Made by a program: the position numbers and the translations under genes. Of a stretch of DNA of 16,842 nucleotides, positions 6,418-12,646 are shown in pieces. Under the pieces are notes generated by a model. That model searched no databases, was not told where the DNA came from, and worked only from the letters and a program-made list of their open reading frames with translations. Origin of the DNA: Salinisphaera sp. UBA6602 (GTDB taxonomy: Bacteria; Pseudomonadota; Gammaproteobacteria; Nevskiales; Salinisphaeraceae); the NCBI GenBank assembly GCA_002433465.1, contig DJIE01000239.1:1-16842 (forward strand), read 5' to 3'. Each line of letters opens with the position of its first letter. Positions within the stretch are counted from its first letter, which is position 1.

Positions 6418-7980
6418 TTACGTCGGATTCGCCACGATACCCTGCGCGCGCGCCATGGCATACGCGGTTTTCGGCCCCGTCCAGAGGGAAGGCAGCAGTA
6501 CCAGCGATACCGGAATGGCGGTGATCACGATCAGCTGCTGCAACGCGCCGATCTGGCCGCTGCCCATGGTCAGGAGTACGCCGGCCATCACCGCCATGAT
6601 GATGCCGCACAGCGCGCGCATGAGCGGGGCAGGCTCGTCATGGCCGGCTGCCACCACGGCAATGGCATAGCTCATGGAGTCGCCGGTCGTGGCGACGAAG
6701 ATCGAGGTAAGCACCATGATCGCCAACGCCATGGCAGCGCCGCCCGGCAGCGCCTGGGCCACGGTGAGCGTGGCGACATCGAATTTGAACTCCGCCAGCG
6801 CATCGCTTAGATCGAACACGCCGCTCATCTGATAATGAATGCCCGATCCGCCCAGCAGGGTAAACCAGACCGTGGTCGCGATCGGGGCCAGAATGGCCAC
6901 CGATATGATCATCTGCCGGATGGTGCGCCCGCGGGAAATACGTGCGACGAAAATCGCCATCAGCGGGCCGTAGCCGATGAACCAGGCAAAGAAGAAGATC
7001 GTCCACCATTTCATCCACCAGGCCGGTGCGGTCTGGGCGTTCATCGTGGCCATGGTCATGAACGAACTGATGTAGTCGCCGAAGGCCTGGCTATAGGCGT
7101 TGACCAGAAACAGCGTCGGCCCGAACACGAAGATGACGGCGGCGATGCCCAGCGCGAGAAATACGTTGAAGCGGCTCATCAGCTGAATGCCACGGTTAAT
7201 GCCGGTGACCGCCGATGTCACATAGACCACGCCGAGTACGACCAGAATCGACAGCTGGCTGGGCAGGCCCTCGGCGAGACCGAAGATTTCATGCAGCCCG
7301 TAGCTGACCTGGGTGGCCAGAAAACCGATCGGCCCGACCGTGCCTGCGACCACGGCGATAATGCAGACCGCGTCGATCACGCTGCCGATGGGTCCATGGA
7401 CGACACGCCGGCCGAGCACCGGCAGCAGCAGGCTGCGCGGGCGCAGGGGCTCGCCGTTGTCGTAATGGGCATGGGCGAGCACGATCGCAGTCAGCGACCC
7501 CAGCACCGCCCAGGCCAGAAACCCCCAGTGCATGAACGACTGCGCCAGAGCGTCGGATACTGCGGCGGCCGTGCCGGCCTCGCTATCGAACGCCGGCGGC
7601 GTGGTCAGAAAGTGATAGACGGGCTCGCCCGCCGCGAAGAACACGCCGCCGCCGGCCAGCAGCGTGCACATGATGATCGATAGCCACTTGAAGGTGCTCA
7701 GTTCCGGCGTATCGACCGCGCCGATGCGGGCCCGCGCGGCCGGTGTGCAGGCTACGCCCATACCGATGAAGAACGTGGCCAGAAGCAGCCATTCGAAATA
7801 CGTGCCCAGCGAAGCCGCGGTCCAGGCAAAGCCGGTCGAAATGGCGTTCGCCACGCCGTCCAGATCGTAAAGGGACAGGCCGAGAAACACGGCCACGAAA
7901 CCCAGGCCGAGAATCAGCGTGATCGGATCGCCCCAGCGCGATGCGTGCGCGGCGCCCGGCGCCGTTGATGTTTGATTCAT
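6418..7980 (-). CDS. BCCT family transporter (substrate unassigned)
   Basis: This 520-residue inner-membrane protein has about twelve hydrophobic helices and the BCCT landmarks: GEPVYHF after the third helix, FMHWGFLAWAVL in the fourth, and the WWTIFFFAWF helix running into FVARISRGRTIRQ. BCCT carriers move betaine, choline, carnitine and related zwitterions with sodium or protons. Against the BetP substrate box (Trp189, Trp194, Tyr197, Trp374), the aligned residues appear to be Trp152, Trp157, Leu160 and Phe334, and the glycine-rich GxGxG segment reads LLAGGG. Glycine betaine should therefore not be assumed. The termini are short, without the long osmosensing tail of BetP. ATG 7980 has no strong ribosome site. 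Copy 2 of the intergenic repeat lies about 170 bases upstream. Confidence 0.9.
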   Translation of the reverse strand: MNQTSTAPGAAHASRWGDPITLILGLGFVAVFLGLSLYDLDGVANAISTGFAWTAASLGTYFEWLLLATFFIGMGVACTPAARARIGAVDTPELSTFKWLSIIMCTLLAGGGVFFAAGEPVYHFLTTPPAFDSEAGTAAAVSDALAQSFMHWGFLAWAVLGSLTAIVLAHAHYDNGEPLRPRSLLLPVLGRRVVHGPIGSVIDAVCIIAVVAGTVGPIGFLATQVSYGLHEIFGLAEGLPSQLSILVVLGVVYVTSAVTGINRGIQLMSRFNVFLALGIAAVIFVFGPTLFLVNAYSQAFGDYISSFMTMATMNAQTAPAWWMKWWTIFFFAWFIGYGPLMAIFVARISRGRTIRQMIISVAILAPIATTVWFTLLGGSGIHYQMSGVFDLSDALAEFKFDVATLTVAQALPGGAAMALAIMVLTSIFVATTGDSMSYAIAVVAAGHDEPAPLMRALCGIIMAVMAGVLLTMGSGQIGALQQLIVITAIPVSLVLLPSLWTGPKTAYAMARAQGIVANPT

Positions 7981-8313
7981 TGAGTCGATATATCGTTGTC
8001 AATATGTCCGCTATCGGCACGAAGCAGCATCGATTGATCCCACGGCATCACCGGGGCGCTCGCCTACAGACTCCGTGGCCGCATGGTGCGGTGCAAAAGG
8101 CTAACCGGCCACCATACATTATTACCCCGGCATGGCAGCAGATGAGGTCCCGGGCGATAACGCGGGTGTGCGAACGCAGGCGCTACGGCGAACGGCCGTG
8201 AGGCCATTGAAAGAAACGACGGACAGGAGCCGTCAATGATCTTTTGATGGCGTTTGAAAACAGCGGCGCAGTCAGCAGCTTTGGCGGCGGATTAACAGGT
8301 GCAAGCCAGTGCC
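7981..8313. other. 333-bp intergenic region upstream of the BCCT gene
   Basis: No gene is visible. It contains a palindrome CGATATATCG (7986-7995) immediately before the BCCT start, an AT-rich stretch near 8115-8127 that could hold a promoter, and copy 2 of the intergenic repeat (8151-8285). The ArfB gene ends at its right-hand border. Confidence 0.55.
8151..8285 (-). repeat. intergenic repeat element, copy 2
   Basis: Blocks identical to copy 3 are GTGTGCGAACG (8166), GCCATTGAAA (8203), GATGGCGTT (8246) and AAACAGC (8258). The second and third are exactly 43 bases apart in both copies. GCCATT pairs with GATGGC as an outer stem around an inner hairpin GACGG-acaggag-CCGTC (8218-8234). A further hairpin, ACGGC-gaacg-GCCGT, lies at 8185-8199. 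The minus orientation is inferred from position: only the BCCT gene lies downstream of it in either direction. Confidence 0.7.
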
Positions 8314-8736
8314 TCAATCGTGGCGTGAGGGCGGCGTACGCAGTGCCTTGGTCCGCCCGCGCCGTGTCTTGTCATCCACGCGTTTGCGCTTGGCACGGCG
8401 GGAGGGTTTCGTTGCCTTACGGCGGCGCGCTACCGCGGTGGCCCCAGCCACGATCGACTGCAGACGGGCGAGCGCATCCTCGCGGTTTTTGTCCTGGCTT
8501 CGAAACTGCTGTGCCTTGATGACGATCACGCCGTCGCGCGTGATACGGCGATCGCGGCGTTGCAGCAGTCGCTCCTTGTAGATATCGGGCAACGCAGACG
8601 CACGAATATCGAAGCGCAGGTGTACGGCCGTGGCCACCTTGTTGACGTTCTGCCCGCCGGCGCCGGAAGCACGTACGGCATGCCATTCGATATCCGAATC
8701 AGCGATCGTAACGCGGTTGGAAATTGTAAGCGCCAT
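8314..8736 (-). CDS. arfB: alternative ribosome-rescue factor ArfB (peptidyl-tRNA hydrolase)
   Basis: ArfB (YaeJ) enters the empty A site of stalled ribosomes and hydrolyses peptidyl-tRNA without needing a stop codon. The 140-residue length and layout fit the family: a compact RF-1-like domain with the catalytic GAGGQNVNKV loop (GGQ at 27-29), then a strongly basic C-terminal tail (about 100-135, many K and R) that in this family inserts into the mRNA entry channel. The domain recognising stop codons in true release factors is absent. The start is ATG 8736, with a modest AGGT-type ribosome site upstream. It is the middle gene of three on the minus strand, but it is separated from its neighbours by gaps and is probably transcribed alone. 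Confidence 0.94.
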   Translation of the reverse strand: MALTISNRVTIADSDIEWHAVRASGAGGQNVNKVATAVHLRFDIRASALPDIYKERLLQRRDRRITRDGVIVIKAQQFRSQDKNREDALARLQSIVAGATAVARRRKATKPSRRAKRKRVDDKTRRGRTKALRTPPSRHD

Positions 8737-8774
8737 ACGATCTAGGACCTGTTAACGCGAATGAAATTGTCGCC

Positions 8775-8802
8775 CCGCGCCCTATCGTAAGACAAGGCGC
8801 GG
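8775..8802. other. stem-loop downstream of the FNT gene
   Basis: CCGCGCC (8775-8781) pairs with GGCGCGG (8796-8802). A second hairpin, GCGTTG-tgtag-CAACGC, sits at 8806-8822 between it and the FNT stop. Together they could end FNT transcription, but no good T-tract follows on the minus strand. Confidence 0.35.
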
Positions 8803-8849
8803 TGCGCGTTGTGTAGCAACGCAGCGATTGGCACGAGTGTTCACAGACC

Positions 8850-9644
8850 CTAGTCGAGTTCGAGGCGAACCTGGCCATAAGCCAGCAGCGAAAACAGAAC
8901 CGTGCCGCCGAGCACGTTGCCGATCAACGCCGGCAGCAGGCAGCTCCAGAGCGCATCGAAGATCGCGATTTCGCCGGCCAGCACCAGCAGGAATGCCTCC
9001 ATCGAACCCACCACCACATGGGCGAAGCCGCCGATGGCGATGATATAGGTCGCGATCACGATTACGCCGATCTCGGAGCCGCGGGCATTGGGCAGCATCC
9101 ACACCATGGCGGCAACGAAAAAGCCTGCCGGAATACCGTGCAGCAGGGTATCCAGCCAGTTCTTATCCAGCAGCGGCCGCGATACCTCGTGAAATGCGGC
9201 AAGCTGCTCTGGCGTGGCAAAACCCACCACGTCGGTAAAGGTCGCCGCAACGAGCGTACCGCACATGTTGGCGATGAACACCACGCTCCATAGCCGCGCG
9301 ATGCACGCCAGCGCTTCGCGGTTGGTGCGGGCCATGAGCGGCAGCACGGCGGTGATCGTGTTCTCGGTGAACAGCTGCATGCGCCCGAGCACCACCAGCA
9401 CGAACCCTACGCAGTAACCGAACGCCGCCAGCGGTTCCCGCCAGGGGCTGTCAGGCAGGCTGGTTTGCAGCAGGCCCTCGGCAATTACCGATGTGGAAAT
9501 CGCGATGCCGGCCGCCACGCCGGACCACCACAACGAGCCCATGGGCCGGGCCATTTCTTCTTCGCCGTCGCGGCGAATGGTCTGGTAGATCGCGCGGGCA
9601 GAAACGCGCGCGTTGGGAATGGGACGCGGCTGTGAATCGGACAT
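8850..9644 (-). CDS. formate/nitrite transporter family protein, YfdC-like
   Basis: This 264-residue inner-membrane protein of the FNT (FocA/NirC) pentameric anion channel family is closest in my recognition to E. coli YfdC. The N-terminus AIYQTIRRDGEEEM precedes six membrane helices. The signature stretches are QLFTENTITAVLP (about 90-102), MVWMLPNA, and GFAHVVVGSME with the central pore histidine at 209. FNT proteins pass small weak-acid anions; the substrate of the YfdC branch is not established. The frame is open upstream to 9893 and runs through the intergenic repeat, so the start is placed at ATG 9644, where similarity begins; its ribosome site is poor. It is followed by two hairpins and by arfB. 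Copy 3 of the repeat lies 66 bases upstream. Confidence 0.9.
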   Translation of the reverse strand: MSDSQPRPIPNARVSARAIYQTIRRDGEEEMARPMGSLWWSGVAAGIAISTSVIAEGLLQTSLPDSPWREPLAAFGYCVGFVLVVLGRMQLFTENTITAVLPLMARTNREALACIARLWSVVFIANMCGTLVAATFTDVVGFATPEQLAAFHEVSRPLLDKNWLDTLLHGIPAGFFVAAMVWMLPNARGSEIGVIVIATYIIAIGGFAHVVVGSMEAFLLVLAGEIAIFDALWSCLLPALIGNVLGGTVLFSLLAYGQVRLELD

Positions 9645-9709
9645 TGAATTGTGCGCAAGGCAATCGAGACGGCGGGCAAGACTATCAACCCGGCCTGACG
9701 ATGGATAAT

Positions 9710-9850
9710 TTTTCGGGCTGATGATGCGCGTGTGCGAACGTACGCGCGCCACGGCCGCCGCCCGCGACGCCATTGAAAATAAAAACGCACAGCTGCCGGC
9801 GTTTAGCCTTCGATGGCGTTGGAAACAGCTGACGCAGGCAGCTGTCTTTA
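9710..9850 (-). repeat. intergenic repeat element, copy 3
   Basis: Blocks shared with copy 2 are GTGTGCGAACG (9730), GCCATTGAAA (9769), GATGGCGTT (9812) and AAACAGC (9823). The outer stem GCCATT / GATGGC is kept, while the inner hairpin is a different sequence, AAACGC / GCGTTT (9783-9788 with 9799-9804). The left end matches copy 1 at 24 of 31 ungapped positions. The element could act from the FNT leader on the minus strand; the divergent hydrolase is the alternative neighbour. Confidence 0.7.
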
Positions 9851-9852
9851 TG

Positions 9853-9924
9853 CCGGGTTGGCCACGGTAGCCGAATGGGTGAGTACGGGACACGTGGCTA
9901 CGTTAGCCGCTGTGGCCAACCCGG
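9853..9924. repeat. 13-bp perfect inverted repeat forming a large stem-loop
   Basis: CCGGGTTGGCCAC (9853-9865) is exactly complementary to GTGGCCAACCCGG (9912-9924). Inside, GTAGCC (9867) pairs with GGCTAC (9896), and an alternative GGCTA-cgt-TAGCC hairpin exists on the right arm. There is no T-tract. It begins three bases after repeat copy 3. Confidence 0.6.
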
Positions 9925-9990
9925 GCGCCACTTGTCTCGGGCCTGCGTCGACCCATGTTCTTGAATGACTATTCGACAAGAGAACGCGTT

Positions 9991-10824
9991 ATGGCATTTA
10001 TTGAAGTCGATCGCGAAAACGATGCGCCGGTAGAGCTGTATTACGAGGATGTGGGCAGCGGCAAGCCGGTGGTGCTCATCCACGGTTGGCCCTTGTCCGG
10101 GCGCTCCTGGGAGAACCAGGTGCCGGCGCTCGTCGACGCCGGCTATCGAGTCATCACCTACGATCGGCGCGGATTCGGCAAATCGTCGCAGCCGTTCGGC
10201 GGTTACGACTACGACACGCTCGCCCGCGATCTGAACAGGCTGGTCGAACATCTGGACCTGTCCGACATGACGCTGGTCGGCTTCTCCATGGGCGGTGGCG
10301 AAGTCGCCCGCTATATCGGTACCTATGGCAGCGATCGCGTGGCCAAGGCCGTACTCGCCGCCGCGGTGCCGCCTTACCTCTACAAGGCCGACGATAATCC
10401 CGACGGTGGTCTGGACGATGCCACCATCGCCGACTTCGAGAACGGGGTGAAGAGCGATCGGCCGGCCTTCTTCGAAGACTTCTCCGGCAACTTCTTCTCC
10501 ACCGAACAGGGCGGGCTGCTCGTGAGCGACGCCAATCGCCAGTACCATCGCAACATTGCCTGGTTCGCCTCGCCCAAGGGCACACTGGACTGCATCGCCG
10601 CATTCGGACGCACGGATTTTCGCGACGATTTGGCGAAATTCGATGTGCCCACGCTGATCATCCACGGCGATTCGGACGGCATCGTGCCGTTCGAGGTCAG
10701 CGGCAAGCGTTCTGTGGACGCCATCGCCGACAGTTCGCTGAAGCTCATCGAAGGCGGCCCGCACGGCATCAACGCCACGCACGCCGACGAGTTCAACGAA
10801 GCGCTCATCGGCTTCCTCGCCTAG
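9991..10824 (+). CDS. alpha/beta hydrolase, cofactor-free haloperoxidase/arylesterase type
   Basis: This 277-residue cytoplasmic protein has the full alpha/beta hydrolase core. HGWPLSGRSW (31-40) forms the oxyanion region, the nucleophile elbow is GFSMG with Ser99, the acid is Asp229 in HGDSDGIVP, and the catalytic histidine is His258 in GGPHGI. The wording VARYIGTYGSDRVAKAVLAAAVPP after the elbow is typical of the non-haem chloroperoxidase / arylesterase branch, whose members hydrolyse esters and can make peracids in vitro; the natural substrate is unknown. The start is ATG 9991, where the AFIEVD strand of the family begins; an in-frame ATG at 9955 would add 12 unsupported residues. A strong terminator ends the gene, so it is probably monocistronic. 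Confidence 0.92.
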   Translation: MAFIEVDRENDAPVELYYEDVGSGKPVVLIHGWPLSGRSWENQVPALVDAGYRVITYDRRGFGKSSQPFGGYDYDTLARDLNRLVEHLDLSDMTLVGFSMGGGEVARYIGTYGSDRVAKAVLAAAVPPYLYKADDNPDGGLDDATIADFENGVKSDRPAFFEDFSGNFFSTEQGGLLVSDANRQYHRNIAWFASPKGTLDCIAAFGRTDFRDDLAKFDVPTLIIHGDSDGIVPFEVSGKRSVDAIADSSLKLIEGGPHGINATHADEFNEALIGFLA

Positions 10825-10847
10825 GGCGCAGAACGCAGAGCGCAACA

Positions 10848-10874
10848 AACGGGGCCGGTCGTCGGCCCCGTTTT
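10848..10874 (+). terminator. rho-independent terminator after the hydrolase gene
   Basis: AACGGGGCCG-gtcgt-CGGCCCCGTT is a perfect 10-bp stem ending in a TTTT run. It lies 24 bases after the hydrolase stop and only eight bases before the annotated start of the next gene. Confidence 0.9.
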
Positions 10875-10882
10875 CGCAAGCA

Positions 10883-11503
10883 GTGACCACTCGACCGTCG
10901 GACCCACGGGCTGTCTTGAACACGCTGATCGCGTGCCGGCACAGCGTCCGTGAATACAGCGATGCACCCATCAGCCGGGCAGCGCTCGAGCGTATCGTCC
11001 ACTGCGCACAGGGGCGCTCGAGCTCGGGCAAACGCAACGCGCCGTCGGCGCATGGGCTCTATCCGCTACGTCTGTTTGCGGTCGTCCAGCGGCTGGAAGC
11101 CTCGAAACCCGGTTTGTACGCGCTCGATACGCCCGACGCGCGGCTTGGCGAATGGCTGAAAGCAATTTCGCCCGAAGCACTAAGGGAGACTTCGCTGGCC
11201 GACGATGCCTGGCTGGAACACGCGGCGGCGGTGCTGGTCGTGGCCGCTGATTATGATGCGGCGAACGCGCATTTTGTGGATCAGCAGCCCGACGGCCGGC
11301 GCGGTGAACGCTACGTGCATATCGAAGCGGGCGCAGTGTTGCAGAACATGCATCTGGCCACGCTGGCCGAAAGGCTGGATGGCGTTATCGTGGCCGGCTT
11401 CGACGACCGCCGTCTGGCTGATCTGCTGGCACTGCCGGCGCCGCTGCGACCGGTGGCACTTTTCTGTATCGGCGCTTGCGCCGAAGCTTCAGCCGGGCGT
11501 TGA
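10883..11503 (+). CDS. nitroreductase family (SagB-type) FMN oxidoreductase
   Basis: This 206-residue soluble protein has the nitroreductase fold markers: RHSVREYSDAPIS (19-31), where the Arg-Ser/His-x-Arg segment contacts FMN phosphate in the family; SSSGKRNAPSAHGLYPLRLFAVV, typical of SagB-like members; and RYVHIEAGAVLQNMHL with a following GFDD. These enzymes use FMN to oxidise or reduce small molecules or peptides; no peptide-maturation partner is nearby, so the substrate is open. The start is uncertain. GTG 10883 stands eight bases after the preceding terminator without a ribosome site, and a TTG at 10916, just before LNTLIACRHS, is the alternative. The 3' end overlaps the convergent mscS-family gene by 15 bases. 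Confidence 0.83.
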   Translation: MTTRPSDPRAVLNTLIACRHSVREYSDAPISRAALERIVHCAQGRSSSGKRNAPSAHGLYPLRLFAVVQRLEASKPGLYALDTPDARLGEWLKAISPEALRETSLADDAWLEHAAAVLVVAADYDAANAHFVDQQPDGRRGERYVHIEAGAVLQNMHLATLAERLDGVIVAGFDDRRLADLLALPAPLRPVALFCIGACAEASAGR

Positions 11504-12397
11504 GGGCTCGTTTTCGACCGGGATCGGCCCCCTGAAATGCAGCGTGCGATAGGGGTAGGGAATTTCGATACCGGCCTGATCCAGGGTCGCCTTGATCGCC
11601 ACCACGACTTCGTTACGTGATTTGCGCGTACCCAGCGGCGTCGAATCGCACCACCAGCTCACGTCGATATCCATGCTGCTGCTACCAAAGCCGGTGGCAA
11701 AGACCTGTACGGGGTAATCCTTGACCCGGCTCTCGCAGGCGCGCACGGCGGTTTCGATCAACTCGAGTGCGACACCCAGGTCCTCGTCGTAGGCCACGCC
11801 GGTGGCGACATGGATACGGCGTACCGGCTGATTGGTGAGTACGAGCACCGAGTTCTTGAACAGGCTCGCATTGGGGACGATCAGCAGTTCGCCGGTCACC
11901 TGGCGGATATGGGTCACCCGGACGTTGACCCGTTCCACTCGGCCCATGATCTCGCCGCTTTCGATGAAATCCCCGCTTTCGAAGGGGTATTTCCAGAGCA
12001 TGAGCATGCCGGCAAAGAAATTCTCGAAGGTGTCCTTGAAGGCAAAGCCCACGGCCACCGACAGCAGCCCCAGACCGCCGAGCGCCTTTGCCGGCGACAG
12101 GCCGGGAAACACCACGACGGCGGCAAGCGTCAGCCCCAGCGCCCAGATCCCCAGCGACAGCAGTCGATCGATCAGGCGACGCAGCGAAGGGCGGGTTCGT
12201 TTGCCGGCCAGACGCGCAGCGAACAGCGTGCTCAGCCAGGCCCCGAGCCAGGTCAGCACGATGATCGCGAGCGATATCCCGATGAACGGCAGGTGTGCGA
12301 CGAAGTCGCCCCAGGTGGCGACAACGGTGTCGTGTACCGAAGCCACGACCTCGTCGATGCTGGTGGGGGCCGCAGCGGTTTCTGCATTCGTTGCCAT
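11489..12397 (-). CDS. MscS family small-conductance mechanosensitive channel
   Basis: MscS channels open under membrane tension to release solutes on hypo-osmotic shock. This 302-residue protein has the standard three-helix core (about 33-58, 77-98 and 103-135). The third, pore-lining helix reads GGLGLLSVAVGFAFKDTFEN, followed by FFAGMLMLWKYPFESGDFIE. The beta domain (140-195, with VNVRVTHIRQVTGELLIVPNA) and the mixed alpha/beta cytoplasmic vestibule (200-290) follow, and the length is normal for the family. ATG 12397 lacks a well-spaced ribosome site; the sequence AGG is too close. It overlaps the end of the nitroreductase gene tail to tail, and no terminator is visible between them. Confidence 0.94.
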   Translation of the reverse strand: MATNAETAAAPTSIDEVVASVHDTVVATWGDFVAHLPFIGISLAIIVLTWLGAWLSTLFAARLAGKRTRPSLRRLIDRLLSLGIWALGLTLAAVVVFPGLSPAKALGGLGLLSVAVGFAFKDTFENFFAGMLMLWKYPFESGDFIESGEIMGRVERVNVRVTHIRQVTGELLIVPNASLFKNSVLVLTNQPVRRIHVATGVAYDEDLGVALELIETAVRACESRVKDYPVQVFATGFGSSSMDIDVSWWCDSTPLGTRKSRNEVVVAIKATLDQAGIEIPYPYRTLHFRGPIPVENEPSTPG

Positions 12398-12524
12398 GCC
12401 TGAATGCTAGCGCATGTCGAGCGCCGGCGTATCGGCTGGACGTGGCCAGAACAGCCGCGCAAGCGGCGGCCGTAAGTCACCGCAGCGGTCGTTATCGCGA
12501 CCTCGCCACGGTGCCGCCCGGCAA

Positions 12525-12551
12525 TAAAGTTTTGGGCCGACGCGCCGATTT
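12525..12551 (+). promoter_or_regulatory. sigma-28 (FliA) type promoter for the chemoreceptor-CheW operon
   Basis: TAAAGTTT-N11-GCCGATTT matches the FliA consensus TAAAGTTT-N11-GCCGATAA at 14 of 16 positions, with a perfect -35 half and the exact spacer. RNA would start near 12560, about 85-90 bases before the receptor ATG. It stands in the 249-bp gap 12398-12646, which also holds a GCCGC-gcaa-GCGGC hairpin (12454-12467) and nothing coding that I can see. Confidence 0.78.
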
Positions 12552-12646
12552 GTATGCCAACGGTGTCGTAGCGCGATCGAGCGGTTTTCGGTCGGCTTGT
12601 GCGTCGTCAGAACACTTTACTGCCCTATCAACACAGGCGGACTTAC

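Larger units (their letters stand above)
9645..9990. other. 346-bp divergent intergenic region
   Basis: No gene is visible. It holds copy 3 of the intergenic repeat (9710-9850) and, directly after it, a large inverted repeat (9853-9924). Promoters for the FNT gene (leftward) and the hydrolase gene (rightward) must lie here, but I cannot place either with confidence. Confidence 0.55.

Noticed and set aside
6835..7683. A 282-codon plus-strand frame inside the BCCT gene
   Set aside because: It is a shadow of the transporter gene, rich in R, G, D and H with no recognisable fold.
9645..9893. An 83-residue N-terminal extension of the FNT protein
   Set aside because: It reads through the intergenic repeat, has no transporter-like content, and family similarity starts just after ATG 9644.
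12398..12440. Possible FliA site for mscS on the minus strand (TATCGGC near 12430)
   Set aside because: The -35 half at the required 11-base spacing matches at too few positions.
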